NCBI GenBank assembly: GCA_905221605.1
Contig: CAJNDS010002321.1
Coordinates: 367,001 to 431,000, forward strand
From: Symbiodinium natans
Taxonomy: Eukaryota > Sar > Dinophyceae > Suessiales > Symbiodiniaceae
Direction: 5' to 3'
DNA length: 64,000 bases
The translations under genes and the position numbers were made by a program. This document shows positions 1-13,033 of this stretch, piece after piece (positions within the stretch are counted from its first letter, which is position 1; the number at the start of each line of letters is the position of its first letter). Under the pieces are notes generated by a model, which had not been told where the DNA came from, did not search any database, and was given only the letters and a program-made list of their open reading frames with translations.

Positions 1-115
1 TAGTTGCAGTATTCCTGAGTTAAATAATCTGCATGTGGAAGTCTTGCATGGCGACGTATTAGAGACTACGAGACTTGTCAACATTGTCAACAAACGAGCC
101 ATTCCTCAAGCTTGC

Positions 116-674
116 CAAGTGTCCATCAGGATATACAGGAACGGTACGTACGGACATAGCTCTGAATGTCGATCGATCTCCAGCCACGAATGCTTATAAT
201 CGATGACGTTCATGTGCCGCAGCTTCTCCAATGCTTTAACTTCTCGCACCACTTGCCTAAGTCTATTGGCGTCGTCTCCTAAGGCCAGCTTCTTCACAGC
301 AAATGTTCCCAGTTCGATTTCGTCCATCATGTGTGTGCACAGGTACACGGCCCCGAATGAGCCCGATCCCAGCATCCTTTCCTCTCGAAAGAAGCGGGCA
401 TAGTAGCCGGTGTTGAGGAGACCCACTGCGATGCTGTGCAGCTGTGCCATTGCAGCTGTCTCCTCTTCACCAGCAGCGCTGGTGGAGAAAACCTTTCGTA
501 TGGTTTCCCAGTAGCCCTCCACCACAAATGCCCAGGATTCGCTCAAAGCTTGCTTGCACAAAGGGCAGGAGCTGTGGCGTCGGTTGTGGACCAGCACCTG
601 AGCTTGCTCCTTGGTGAGCCGCCGGGCGAAAGCCATTTGCCGGTGCGCGTCGTAGAGCACCAGTTCACGACCAC
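116..674 (-). CDS. IKS1-like protein kinase, one internal exon
   Basis: One exon of a serine/threonine kinase; the gene continues beyond both exon ends and its 3' part lies outside the window. The protein reads a short N-terminal strand region (ELVLYDAHRQ), a cysteine pair (CPLCKQAL) like the zinc-ribbon-like motif upstream of IKS kinases, then the start of the kinase domain: glycine loop GSGSFGAV, catalytic lysine in FAVKKL, helix-C glutamate in REVKALEKL and hinge FLYILM. The order YYARFF, glycine loop, KK, LGDD, then YKHSWLE matches the IKS family as I know it. An acceptor AG precedes position 674, just after an in-frame TGA. The likely donor is GCAAGC after 116, splitting a TG|G codon, a GC donor as dinoflagellates use. 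The catalytic loop and DFG would be in the next exon, not found in the remaining 115 bases. Family assignment is fairly sure; exact ends are not. Confidence 0.75.
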
Positions 675-3499
675 CTCCCCATCACAACTGCCCCCAAAAC
701 GCTTCTCTCATCGGGGCCCGTTATTCGGTGTAAAAACTAGCCACGCAGTCATGAAGCAGTTGGACCCGTCTACAGTACTCCCTCAATAGCATCTGTCCCC
801 TTAAAGCGCCGCGTGTCAAACATCAAGAGCCAGTGCCCACATAGATGCTCATCAGATCGATCGAAGACAGAGACGGCTAAACTCTCAACACATCTCACCC
901 AAATGACAGACATCCTTAGAACACTCCCACTTGACATTTTAAGACCCTCATTGCTGCTCTCTCTGCAAGTGGTGGCCAGGTGACGGTACAAGATAATCTG
1001 CATCTCATCCGAAGAGTGCTGAGCCATGATGTGCGCATGTGCGCCGGGTTCAAACTGCAGCCAGCCAGCCTCAGCCAAATGTGGGCTCCTCTTCTTCAGT
1101 TTCTCTGTTCACACTGTTCTCTCTGGCTGGAAGCCTTCTCTACCCAGTCTTTCCTCAAGCGTTCTCATTCCCTTTTGTGTGAAGCCTTTTTGCTCAGAGA
1201 GATTTGCAAGTCAGGCCTGGTTGATGCCGATGTTCGCCCCCGGGGCCATCACCGCCTCCAAGAACCGCGGCGAGAGGCGGCCGGGGAAGTTCCCGGCAAC
1301 AGGAGGACCCAGACCCCGGGCAGGCGCCTCTGTGTGCAGTTGTGTGTATAAGGACAAACATACATAGCATGAAGTATCTCCAAGCGCGTCTCCACAAACT
1401 GGGGTTCTGACTGCCAAACTCTCTTCAGTCAGCGCCACAACCTCCTGGTCATAAATTTACCAGACAAGGATGCTCAAGCGAGGAACATGAACCAAGCTCG
1501 GCAAAGTCCTGCGAGCTTCCCCGGGCATTTGGCGCGCCATCGGCGGCATCGTCGTCTTTCTCGTCTCCAATGCTCCACATGGTGCGTGGCAGACGCCCAT
1601 TGGTCAACGCAGGCGAACCTCTGTCATCAGCCCTCAAGCAGCAGCAAGGAGCAACCGAGGCAATTACTTTACTTTGTGGTATGGCAAGTCATGCCTATAC
1701 GTCGAAGTGACGAACATGCTTTCCAAGCTCTCTAGCTGTCAGCTCTGAGCCATCATCGCCACAGCGGCAGCACTGATCTTGCGCAAAAGTGGGAGGCTTG
1801 CTGCTGTGTACGACTATACTATAACTATGATCATGATCACTGCATCCCAGCTGCGGTGTTTGCCAGTGGTGGCCACCAGCACGCACATCGACATACCTTC
1901 ATGCACTCTGATGGATGCTGAATGTTACCCTTTGTGATATCAGCTGAGAACATCGACGGATCCAGAAGGTCGGCAGCACCAGAAGACCTCCGCTGCAAAC
2001 AGAAACATATTACCAAATGGCTGCGACGGGAGGCACCAGCCTCAGGTCATGGGCCGCACAAATCCGTACCTGTAGCGTTGCCTCGCAGCTCCAAGGACTT
2101 TGCAAAAAATTGTAAAATCCAGCGGCAAGTCGTGTAGCAAGCATTTAGTGTTCCGCGCCGACACATCCCGGTTAAAGCACAGGGTCACAAGATGGCCACA
2201 GGACTCAAGACGACCATTGGCAGGCAGGCATGACGTAGCGAGTGTGGTGAGCAGCACTATAGATGTGGACGTATACACGTCGAGAAACAGCTCGCACGAT
2301 TGATTGCCACACGTTGCCACTCGGACTCAAGCGTGGAGCTTTTCATTACAAAGCTGAATCAGTGTAGAGTCTATGAGTCCATACTATAGCAGTATGATTT
2401 AAAGAAACCCGTTGAATGTTGAACGGCCGCCGTGGACCTTGGCATTCTCGACATCTGCGGGCTTTGCGCAATGTCCGAGACAAGTCGTGGCTTGTCCAAG
2501 CGCCGTTGCCTGACCAGGCGGGCAAGGCGGGCAGGCTCTTAAATGTCCGATTCCAGTGCTTCTCTCTGACGTGCACAATGTGTAGGATGTGCAAGGCCTC
2601 AATCTCGGCCCCCAGGCAATGCACAGATCCTCTGACAAAAAGTGATAGAACATCATCACGCAACAGATCTTCACACGCTTGACGCTGCCGGTGTCCTTGC
2701 TGGGGCGAGCGGAACAATCCGTCAAAGCCCACCACCTTGTGCAGCGCATAAGATTAAAGCGCTCACTTGCCGAACAGATTCGAGGATGGCCGGGGCTTCA
2801 GCCGGAGCTCGAAGAGACGTGGAAAACACGTCACCTGCAACCCAAGAGGTTGGAAAACCCACAAAAACGATCAAAAACGCGAGGTCAAGTACCGTAACTG
2901 CAGTATGCAGCAACTGGGACGGAACCTTGCTTCGCCAGACATGCTGCTAAACGCTGGCTTGCGGTCGAAGCCCAACAATGAGAGACACCTGACATCATGA
3001 ATCCTCATGACGAAGATCGATCTGGGCCATGAAGTCAGCTACCATCGATGTCAAAGCGCGCGCCCGGCCGTCTGGTCTGTCAAACCTGTCTTGCCAAGAT
3101 AGCCCCATTACCTCAGTGTAAGCTCTGTGAATTTCTGAATAGCACACATTCCCCCAAAAGCATCCTAAAGACCTGGGCCCCCCGGCAAACAATGCAAGAC
3201 AAAGGCTGAGAGGGAGGGATCAGGCATATGAGTCAAATGTACAACATGTATGTTCGCGCGCTACGGCAATGGAATGCGATAGGGGATCATTCTAAGCCAC
3301 TTAACCTTTCCGACATTCCTATCTACATCACATGCGGCTTGATTAGCGAGCAGGAACACCCGCATCAGATTATCATTGTAGGGGCTTCTTCATCTGTCGA
3401 CAGAGCATTCCATTGCAAATCAATCGATTTCTGCCAAATTCACAGCTGCAGAAAAAGTGGTATGACATGTCGTGCCAATACAACCACATGCGCATGGAA
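675..3499. other. No recognisable gene
   Basis: Only short overlapping ORFs in all frames, with no family motif and no convincing exon borders. A GC-rich patch lies near 1225-1330. It could hold introns or upstream exons of the kinase, but I see no support for any. Confidence 0.5.
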
Positions 3500-3613
3500 G
3501 ATGGCTGGCTACAGCGGCTACGGCCGACGCAAGCAAAGCTGCATCGCATGACTTTTTGAAACCCATGCTTCCCAGGGCGGCCGTCCAGAAGCGAACAGCG
3601 AGGATGATGTCAC
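3500..3613 (-). CDS. Possible exon, unknown protein
   Basis: After an acceptor-like GACAG the minus strand reads GDIILAVRFWTAALGSMGF and continues KKSCDAALLASAVAAVAS. The composition is protein-like (alternating hydrophobic and small residues) and the other two frames are broken. No family is recognised and the 3' border is not seen. It lies downstream of the glycosyltransferase-like exons on the same strand and could belong to that gene. Confidence 0.2.
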
Positions 3614-4229
3614 CTGTCATGCCGCGTTTGACAGAGCCGTATATCCTGAGGGGAGTTTTTCGCTGCTCGCATGCATCGACCAACGATGCCACGCGTCACG
3701 TTCCTGTTGTCGACGCATGGCAGCGGAAACTGGCCGAAGGTCCTCGGAGGTCTGTTTAACCCAGATGAAGAGAAAACACTTCTACAGCCAACCGGAGGCC
3801 TGCAGCAATTGCTCCAATATCTGCGCAGCGCTGGCCTCAGCGCTTGCTCCCACGCGGCCACAGCATGGCCAAGCGCTTTGACCGGCTCCACTGAGAAGCG
3901 AGCAAATCGAAGCAAGTGGGGCAAGGATACCTGACGTCATTGCTTCAGCATCCACCATGAGACAAGATGGGCCAACGCCCCGAGTGTGCACAGCTCTGTT
4001 GACAGGTCTATGCGTTGAGCAAATTGGTTGGAGCAGTGAAATGGGAGAGCTCTGTGCAACAATGCACTGGCCAGCACTAGGAGTTGCGCCCAGTGCGTAA
4101 GCTGCGTCCATGCGTCCGCCCCCCGCCAGTCGCTTCGGTCAAACCTGTGCTGCTTCAGAACAGCACTGCTGCTCATGATTCTGCAAATCGCGACCATTTG
4201 CGCTGAGGTGCGAATAGGCAGCATTTGCA

Positions 4230-4770
4230 AAAGTTAGCCAAGCAACGGATTGTAGTCCAGGTGTGGGAAGTACTTCGAGTCTTCAAAGCTTCCTGTCACA
4301 TTCAGCAAGGGATGGAGATGGGTGGAGAAACAATGCGACAGACACTTGCATACTTGTAAATCCCACCTGGGCCAGCACCGGGCAGGGTGTGGTCGAAATC
4401 CTGACGGAGTATTACAGAACAAATTACCTTGCAGAGCCTGTTAACCTTGAGTCCTCGATGGACGTGAGGCCACGGTAGATGTAAGTGGGCAGTTGTTGGC
4501 TCTCCGGCCTGTCCCACCGGCAGCTTTTGCTTCTGGCAGCCACAGGCACACAACGGCATACGGCAAGCAAGGACAGTAGGGAGCGGGCACAAACAAGGGA
4601 ACCGACAGGGCGTAGAGTTCGTACAAGCGCATTTGAGACCTCGGTGGCGTTGCAGCGCTAGGTCTTTCACGGTCAATGCCAAAAAGCGAAAGCATTGCGA
4701 AAGCCCTCTGGCGCAGCCAAAGGTGCACATCGTACGGGTAAATCACCGCCGCCTCGAAGGAGGCAATAGC
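4230..4770 (-). CDS. Putative glycosyltransferase-like gene, three exons
   Basis: Three minus-strand pieces. Exon 4770-4718 reads AIASFEAAVIYPYDVHL; exon 4639-4585 reads SQMRLYELYALSVPLFVP; exon from 4292 down to about 4230 reads SFEDSKYFPHLDYN. The combination of YPYD, then (Y)ELYALSVPLFVP, then FPHLDY is what I recall from a large family of uncharacterised algal proteins often predicted as glycosyltransferase-like; this is memory, not a search. The first two exons join through a 78-nt GC-AG intron (4717-4640) in phase 2, rebuilding TG|G. That intron is a multiple of three and has no stop, so it could also be read through. The link to the third exon is not in phase with the border I chose, so a donor shift or another exon is needed. 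An acceptor CGAAAG precedes 4770. Upstream and downstream exons are missing. Confidence 0.4.
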
Positions 4771-4937
4771 CTTTCGCTCACGTTCGGCCACGTAGCTCGG
4801 CTATTCGATTGAAACAGATCATACAAGTTCACAAATCCAACTCAAAGGCACAAAGAGCTTCGGCAAGGCTTTGGCCTGCCTCTGAGGATGCATCTGGAAG
4901 CTCCTCCCCACCGCCATACGACCGCCGCACGACGGAC

Positions 4938-5032
4938 TAGAGAGAAAGAGAAAGAGTGAGAGAGAGAGAGAGGGAGAGACATAGATATATATGTGTGTAT
5001 GTGTATTTGTATATATAATATGGAAAGCGATA
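4938..5032. repeat. GA-rich and TA/TG microsatellite
   Basis: A (GA)n-type run passes into TATATGTGTGTATG-like simple sequence. ORFs across it (runs of SLSLSLSL) are artefacts. Confidence 0.85.
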
Positions 5033-5260
5033 GGGCAAGGGAAAGGGAATAGGAAAAGGAAGACGAGCGGAGAGTCCGCGACAGCGGTCCTCGCTGGCAA
5101 CGAAGCGCAGCTGGCTAGCTTTGATGTGTCCCAGGGCCTGAGCATCAGATAGCCGATGCTTTGCACAACTTTGCACACCCTCACATTGCGATCCAAGTCA
5201 CCTTGTGCTGCAGGTCCCGCATATTGAGTCGCACCTGAGATCTCCCGGACAGCTGACGCG

Positions 5261-5330
5261 ATGTTTCAAGTTGTTTCAAGATGTTTCAATGTGGTTCAAT
5301 GTGTTTCAATAGGTTTCAGTATGTTTCAAT
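5261..5330 (+). repeat. 10-bp tandem repeat, 7 copies
   Basis: Seven consecutive 10-mers of the form ATGTTTCAAG / GTGTTTCAAT. The core GTTTCA is kept in almost every copy while the flanking bases drift. No ORF uses it. Confidence 0.9.
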
Positions 5331-5465
5331 TTCAATTCTGCAGCTACACTGGCCTGTGTAGACACGAGCGCACAACTCGAGTGTACAGGACTCTAGAAGG
5401 TATGGGAAGCTGATGGAATTCTGAACATAAGACTCTCCAACATGTCTGCGGATGTCTGCGGGTCG

Positions 5466-5571
5466 GGGCTCAGGGGCTCAGGGGCTCAGGGGCTCAGGAG
5501 GCTCAGGAGGCTCAGGAGGCTCAGGAGGCTCAGGAGGCTCAGGAGGCTCAGGGGGCTCAGGAGGCTCAGGG
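5466..5571. repeat. GGCTCAGGA minisatellite
   Basis: Begins as a 10-bp unit (GGGGCTCAGG) and changes to a 9-bp unit (AGGCTCAGG) repeated about eight times. Because 9 is a multiple of three, open frames run through it (GGS on plus, PEP on minus). I take these as by-products of the repeat. Confidence 0.9.
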
Positions 5572-8160
5572 CCACGGTCAGGATACTGTGTTCTTGTGCT
5601 GTCTTGCGCTTCCGTTGATTTCCAGTGCTTCCCAAATTCTGAGGACTGAGCCAGGGCATTGAGAATGCAGGCAGAGTTCCAGAACATGCTGGGTTGGCGT
5701 ACAACGATCACCTCCGGCTCACACATTCTAGCTAGGTCCTGAAGGATTCTGGAAAATCATGATTCAATATGAAGTGCACGTTCTCAAAGCAGGCCGGCAG
5801 GCCTGGCCCTGTGGCGCCGAGCCTCGCCTCGTTTGAGGCGTGCTCGGTGCATTGTATTGAGCCGCAGAGAACCTAAGGCAGGCGCTTCGGGCCCACATAG
5901 GCTGCCAGTGGCCGAGCGGCGAAGATTCTGCGGGCTCCAGTCTGGCCAGGTTATCGGAGTCAGTGAGCTGCAAGAACTACACACAAAGCAAGCGGAAGCC
6001 TGAAATCGCATCTGTTCCGCCAAAAACCTGCGCCGTAGGCATGCGCAGGACAAGCCATCATGGATGAGTGCCCAGACCTTGTGTTGGCAACGGCCAAGAA
6101 AGGCGCAGTGCCTTTGTGAGCCGGTTGCCATTCCACACAACTGGATGCAATTGGATGCCAAGACCTGCAACTTTTGCCCTCTATGCTCGACACATCTCGA
6201 CCCTTTGCTGAGGAACAACGCCCAGGAAGTTCACCGCGGGTCAAACTCAAGAAGTCCCCAAGCCAGGCTTGCGCGGCTTGTGCTGGCAGGTACCTGGAAT
6301 CCAAACTGCAAATTTCCATGAGCTGCGTAAACATGACACAAGGAGCTCACATGGGCGCCGCACGCCGTCAGAGGATTTGCAAAGTAGCCGATCAGGGGCC
6401 GGTCTGGAAAGGCTCGGCCTTGCAAGCTGGATGCTGTTGGATGCTGTGCGTTCGATTCCTAGGAGTCTTGTGCCCCGTGTGCATGTGTGAGGAGGCCTCC
6501 TTGAATTGGAGAACTGGAGAACAAACTATTTCAGAGCCAATACTCAACCTTCGGCCTTCGGCATCCCACTCCTGCATTTTGGGGTCCTCGAGCCCAAAGG
6601 CACCGGCCGATGCTCTGCCAGAGAGCAGAAACACTTCGACTGGCTCGACTGTCCACAGAGCTAAGCACATTGGGTTGAAACTGCTGAGCATTCATCGAAA
6701 CGAGCACTTCACAAATTCACGAGAAGGTCTGACTGGAGCATTCACAGGCAACATTGGGGGATGCTTAGGTGACTCAGATTCGGTCCCAAGGCATTGCAGA
6801 AGAAAGCCGGCTCGGTGCAAAGGAACAGGTTGGCACCTCGGGTGGAACTTTTCGCAACATGGCGCCAGTCTCCAATTCTCAGAAGAGGCGGCTTCATGGA
6901 ACTGAAACGTTGCAACATTTGCCAGTCAAAGCGGCGATCGATCTGCGGGTCGGTCGGGCCAGCTCTATCGTCGGAGAGGCCTGTTTCATTGGGGCAAACA
7001 TGGGCCAGCTGCAAGCTGAACAAGTCTTGAAGAATGCAAGCTTTCCCCACTCAGGCAACACTGGCGTTTGGACAGCTCTACTCGTAAGAGTGGTAGCAGA
7101 ATAAGCATAATACCAGTGCGCGCGTGTGTATTTGCCTTCAGCCTGGCTACGAAGTGTTGCTTTGCCTCCGCAAGCGCCTCAAGGCTCTGCAAGGCGCCCA
7201 AAAGCCCCTTGCATCAATACCATCGAGAGTCCGAAAAATGAATAGTTCCGGAAGTCTCATGCCCACGGAAGGGGGATCTGTGCGGCCGTGAGCACAGCAC
7301 TGAACAGCAGAAGGCGGGGAAAACGCACAGGGGCCGTCAGTCAAGGTAAAAGGCGGTGCCAAGTTGGCGCGTTCTGCTCCCTTAAATGCCGGGGCTGTGT
7401 CCAAGGCCCTGCCAACACGGTGGCGGTTCTGCTCAACGTGCTATCGCATGACAAGAAATGAACATTTTGCGATGAGGGAAAACTTTCAGACACGGTGACA
7501 AAATGAACTCTCGGAACATGCCATGCATTGGCAAAACCCTTGAGATCCTTGGAACATGGAGACAAAGTCTTCGAGGAATGCCGCGGGGTCCTCTGAACCG
7601 TGCAGCGCATGTGGCGCATGCGGCACTCAGCTTCTCTGCTCTCAGCCAGCTTGCATTGTGATTCCGCCCACTCGGGGGCCCCCATGTCCTCAATCAAAGG
7701 GCTTGGAAGCATGGAGAGCGGCAGCTTGGCCTTAGAGTCTATGTTCTCACTCGCCGCCGAAACAATGGCAAAAAAAAAATAGAAAGCAGACAAAGGATGC
7801 AGCCCTCTTGAAGTGCTTGTGGTTCAGGCCTTCAGAGCACTCACTGAACCCTACAGCCCGACACAGACATGTCATGAACTTTGCAAGATGCCAAGGACTA
7901 AGGATGCGGCTTAGCAGCCGCGCATCCCAACCACACAGATTGCCATAGGCGTGGAAATCTTTGCACACGCTTGCTGCCCGAACCTTGCAGCTGGGGGTCA
8001 CGCCACTCTCTTCTCTTGAGTCCCTCCCCGCTCCTGCGCCGCTTCACCCAGTCCTGGTTCAAGGACATGAAGGGCAAAGTGGAAACGCTGCCTGAGCTTG
8101 AAAAGCATCCACTGCCATGATTCTGTGTTGCGTAACCCTCTTAGGCATTTCCGAGGCCAT
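5572..8160. other. No recognisable gene
   Basis: Contains a 243-codon plus-strand ORF (6174-6905) and several shorter ones, but none has a known motif, a biased composition or convincing splice borders. A 19-bp word at 5762-5780 recurs exactly at 23550-23568. Confidence 0.4.
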
Positions 8161-8162
8161 TT

Positions 8163-8362
8163 TGCAGAGACCGAGGAGGGAGAGAGCGAGAGCGAGAGTG
8201 AGGGAGGGGTGAGAGGGAAGGGGAAGGGGAGGGGGAGAGGAAGGAGGTGGGGATGAGAGGGAGCGGGAGCGGGAGCTTGGATAGGGAGGAGGGGGGAGGG
8301 GAGGGGGCAGGGGAGAGGAGGAAAGGAGGAAGGGAGGAAGGAGACAGGGAGGGAGCGGGAAC
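8163..8362 (+). repeat. 200-bp polypurine tract
   Basis: Almost only A and G on the plus strand, built from GAGAGCGAG and GGGAGGGG words. Such tracts can adopt triplex structure. ORFs through it (PPPPSSPPP on minus) are low-complexity artefacts. Confidence 0.85.
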
Positions 8363-10329
8363 CAGATCATCCTCAAAAGATTTGAGAAAGACAAGGGCCC
8401 TGCTCCGAGAGGTACTCCTGCCACAGTGACACGAGCTCGAGCCTGAGACCGGCAAAGTTAGCGGGCAACATGTTTGGAACTCGCCGCAACTGGGGCTTCA
8501 GCACGAGGGTCGTGTGGTAACCAATTGCCTGTTCAAAGCACAGAAGAGTAGAAGTACAAGCTTGTGCTTCGCTCAGGCTGGCCGTGATGTGGATTTCTTT
8601 CTGCAGGCCTTCGATGGAACCTGGCAAGGAAATCTACTTTTCCAGCACGAGCTCTAGTCAGCAGTAAATGATCTCGGACCGTCCAGATCAATGTCAGCCA
8701 ATGACCTGCCAGGCAAAACCGGGTGTACAGACATGTGACAGGCATGTGTTGCATGTGGCTGTACCTATAACAGCTAAGGCGGCTAAGGACTTCGTTGGAG
8801 GGCCTTTGTGGATCATCCGGAATGTGGGACCATTGCCTGGTCTGATATGGGACTGGGGAGAACTTCGGAGTCAACAGCAGCATCCTGTCAGTGCCTGCCA
8901 GGTCCATCTGGAGGGTACAAGTGCTTCAGCACGCCTTCGTGGCTCAGCCTCCCATGCTTCAGAAAGCCCTCTTTGTAAAAAAAAAAACCGTCCCGCTCGA
9001 GAAAAAAACCCTTGGGTAAAGTTGTGTAAGTCTGGGGAGGAAGTGAAAAAGTCGCTGAGGCCCCAACGGCCAGCCAGAGGAGTCCAGGAAGTCGATGGAG
9101 TTTGCTCGGCTCATCAGGAAGTTGTGGAGCCTGTTTTGCTGGACTGGTGCTGAAGGTGGTAAGGCCCCAAGCGAGACAAGCAGCCATCTGCAAGCAACGA
9201 GGCCCCCACAACCTCAAAGCATGCTCTCGACCCTCGAGAATGCCAGGAATGGTCCCATCTGTGTTCCTCACAACATCATCGCAAGGTAAATGAGAATTTA
9301 CTTTTCAACATGCAGATCAAGATAGTATCTGCATGGCATTCTCCTGCTGCGGTACGCGATGGCAGCCATGTATCCGTAGTAACCTGCAATGACGTGGACC
9401 GGACAAGACGGACAAAGCAATTGGAGCCCTGATATAGCGGCGACTCAGCCGGCCACAGAAGTCGTGCACAGCAAAGCTGCGACTTTCGCGCTCCTCGTCG
9501 GTCCTGGGTCTGCAAAAGGGGGGGGAGGGGGAACACCACGTTCTCAGGTTTGCCACCTCTCTCACAGCCTTAACACGCCGAGAGGCCAGCCATCTGTGCC
9601 GGTGCTCAGTCTGAAGACGCTTTCTTCATCTGACTGCGTCAGACAAAACTCGTCTGCTGGCTCGCATGAAGCTGAGGAACATTCTAGACGTACGGCCAGG
9701 TGCACAACTGCGTCCTGAGAAGGCTCCCAGTCGCCATCTTCACCACTTGCATTTGGGTTACCTCACAGATTTCAAGCAGCTGGATAGTTCAGTTCGAGGG
9801 CATAAGTGCTCCATGGGTCGTTCTTTCTCACCGAACGGTTCGCTAAATGCACGTCTTGAGATGCCCACAGAGGAAGAAGAGGTGGTCGGTATTTTGGACA
9901 CGTAGAAAGGTCGTCTCGATCCTGGTGCAAAAATGGGGGGAAGGCGAGTGAAACGGTGTCCTCTCTTGATGCGACCTTCGGAAAATAGTTTGGCATGCTG
10001 GGCCCAGAAGAGATATCGGCCTGCCCCATTTCGCCTTCCAAATTGTTTCAAACTGTTTCAAGAGACCACTAGACGTGCGAAATACTTAAATTCTGTTTCC
10101 AGCCCGCGCAACCAGGCCTAGCGCTGGTTTTAGGCACTTCGCCAGCGACTGCTTTGATGGACTTGACTTCCCAGGTCCTAGTATGCCGCAGTTTAGGGAA
10201 TTTCAGTGACTTCGCTCCCCGGAACTCAGATCCACCTACGTGGGCCCGGCAGTCGATCAGGCAAAGGAACACACAGATCATGCAAACGAAAGCTCCTATG
10301 TCCTATGACTTCTCTTTAGCAAGGGCTTT
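8363..10329. other. No recognisable gene
   Basis: Short ORFs only. A G-run near 9519-9530 and two A-runs near 8977-9006 are the only visible low-complexity features. Confidence 0.45.
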
Positions 10330-10680
10330 TAGGCACGGGCAAATTCGCCTCGGCTTCCTGCCGAGAAGCGTCTGGAACAAGCAGACCCGGATCGGGCCTC
10401 CTTCCCCCTAACCCAACCCTTCCCCCCATACAAAATTTTCTGACGCCACCCCCTCCCCCCCCCCGGCCCTGTGGGACCCCCCCCAATCGCTTGGAGGAGC
10501 TGCAAACCGATGCCGTGGAGGGTCCCGCCTGTCGGTGGCTCCTACAGAGGGAGTGCCTCAAACCCCCCCCCACCCCCCCCCCCACCACCCCCCCCCCCCA
10601 CCCTTGCGAAACCCTCTTTCCTCCTTTCCTGGTTGGGGCCGGCCCGGCTGCCGAGGCGGCGCGCGCAAGCGTTTACAATT
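10330..10680 (+). repeat. Possible diverged copy of a dispersed repeat, with C-rich core
   Basis: The right end (10630-10675: GGCCCGGCTGCCGAGGCGGC, then GCGCGCAAGCG) resembles the conserved right ends at 24181-24235 and 34661-34725. The core 10396-10610 is extremely C-rich (CCCAACCC and long C runs), like the core of the copy at 34515. The left end (GCCTCGGCTTCCTGCCGAG) is only loosely similar. Confidence 0.35.
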
Positions 10681-12970
10681 ATCTTGTGCTCTCATTTTGA
10701 CCACAAGTAGTTCTAACAAGAGCTATAGCGATATGAAGAAGTAGCAATTATACAGCTCTGGAATATGTATCGTTTTTTAACCTGTATGTTTTGTAATCCA
10801 ATATGAAGATACAACAATGTGTAGCGAAGATGCACCAAATGCTATAGCCTTCTGCTCTTTGGTTGGGTTCGAGCGTCGGACGGAAGAAGTGAGCTCACGC
10901 ACATACATTCTCCAAACCACAATCATGCAAAGTATTCAAAGGCATATATTGTGCGAACTCATTTGATGCGTTCATTTCGTTAACACAGGGGGGAGGAGAG
11001 AAATGGGTCTGGAAATATCTGGAAAGAGGGGAGTTGAAGCACCGTCTCAGCAGTCGACGCCTTTGAGCAAGATGAATCAGAGGAGACTCACGTCTTTGCG
11101 TCTTCCGCGGCAGATCACATCTTCGCATCTTCGCCGCAAAAGCGAATGTATTCTTTGACATTTCGGAACGTCCCGTTGCCCGTCTCCTTGGCTCTGCTAG
11201 CGTGTCTTTTCCGTCGCCGCCCTATCCCCAAGTGGGGATGTGTCTGCCGACATTTCGATTGTTCGTCCGTTTGGCCCTCGGTGGGGCCGCAAAGGCGGCA
11301 TCTTTTGAGAAATGGTTGGGCCGATTTCGAAGAAAAGCTGACATCCAGCCTCGAACACACCATCAGAGAGGGAATATAGTTCACACTGTGCTTTCTAGGA
11401 ACATGACAATCGGATTTCGGGTCTGTTCCCAATCGTTCATGGCGGCACTTGCAAAAAAACACGCCGCCAAATACCCGAAGCTGTTGAAGCGACATCAAAG
11501 CAAGACTCTCGCAGCACAGTTTCTCTACCCAGCACGAGGCAGTGGGTTGACACACATCAGGCCGTGGAAATACACATCGCCCCAATGTGGACGCTCACAC
11601 GCATCAGTAGAGCAATCCACGACACGGGTCAGGAGGTATAGCTGTGAGTGCCTGATGGACCAAACTTGGCGACCTCTTGGGACTCCGACAGCCCCTGTTG
11701 GGTCTTGGGGTCCGGGAAGTGGGCTCTGAGCGGAAAATCCGGAAATCTTGCCAACGACTGTGCCAGCTTTGACCAACGTGGAGGGGAGAGACTCAATGCG
11801 GGGACTTTTCCCCCGATGATGGGCTCCGTTACAATGCAAGGTCCCATTGTGGAGGCTTCGTCGGCTAAAGCTGGAGCGGCTTGGATCAGTGCCGGGCCCT
11901 GTTCAGAACTGTAAGATGCTGTATGACCCCAATGGGGACGCCAGTCGATGCATTTACACAGCGATGTGAGCTAACACCCCAGTAAGATATTGCTTGCCCA
12001 AGTGCAGGTTTCCAAGGTTGAGCAAATGCCCCGGAACAAACAGAGAAAGACACCTCAACATAAATAGACAGGCAAGGCAGCAACGCAGGCATGAAAGCAT
12101 GCTTGAGAACAGGAAGAGTAGACACTCGTTGGGTTTTTTTGTGCATTATCGCGGGTTGTTTGACATGATTGAGGGCTTGCGAACGTATCGTTTTTACGGC
12201 TGGAGAGAAGAACTTAGACTTAGAAGCTAGGATCAAGATGCTGACAGGACATGGCCAGCACGATGCAGAGTAAAGCCAGAGGACCATCATATCATCCGGC
12301 AAGCGATGGAACTGGAACGTGGCGGTGGAATGTGCGAGGAGGGTAAAGGTCTTCAGGTTAACTCGAAAGTTGACAAGGTGGTCGACAGCCTCCGCAAACT
12401 TTTCAATTCCTTGGCGGGCGCGGCACGCGCATTAACGGCCTCAGAAAAACCGTTAGGGAATGCTGGTGGTACACAAGAGCACCTGCCCTCCCAGCACTTG
12501 TTCTGTCACCGCTTCTCGCACGCCGCAACACATCAGGCAGAACAGGGAGGCCAGGTTCTGCCTTGCAAGACAACCTGTCGTCGAAGCGATAGCGGTCAAA
12601 ACACCAGAAAAAAAAAAAAAGCAGGGAGGACAGCTTTCGGTTTTTGTATGGCGGGTTTGATGGCAGGGTATGATGTACAGCTTCAACTCACATCGCTTAA
12701 GGAGCCGGAAGGGTGGGATTTGCAAGCACATGCTCGCATGATTGATGGTTTTGGAAAGGAGTCATCTGGGTTTCCGAGGGGATGTTGATTGGTGGCAAAG
12801 TCTAAAGTCTATTGCCAAGGTTGAAGGCACAAGCTGAGAGTTTACCAATCCACCATGCTTTGCACGTGCGCTGAATATCGTTGAACATGGCCAGCCCGCA
12901 GATACATCCAGAAGTCAACAAAACACCCATCCCCCGGCCCCCGGTACAGCAGACCCCCCTGTATGGTGAA
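10681..12970. other. No recognisable gene
   Basis: Starts with an AT-richer stretch (10680-10860). Several ORFs of 90-175 codons on both strands at 11.1-12.8 kb overlap each other and show no family motif. A 13-A run is at 12607-12619. Confidence 0.4.
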
Positions 12971-13033
12971 CCCTAAACCCTAAACCCTAAACCCTAATTC
13001 CTAAACTCTAAACCCCAAACCCTAAACCCTAAA
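12971..13033 (+). repeat. Interstitial telomere-like array (CCCTAAA)n
   Basis: Seven-base units CCCTAAA, exact at both ends and degenerate in the middle (CCCTAATTCCTAAACTC). This is the plant/alga-type telomere unit, also used by dinoflagellates. It is internal to the window, so not a chromosome end. Confidence 0.9.

Noticed and set aside
5478-5726. Proline/glutamate repeat protein (PEPPEPP)
   Set aside because: Created by the 9-bp minisatellite. No flanking domain or splice border supports a gene.
6174-6905. 243-codon plus-strand ORF
   Set aside because: Length alone. No motif and no splice borders, and the opposite strand is also partly open. Open frames of this size arise by chance in moderately GC-rich DNA.
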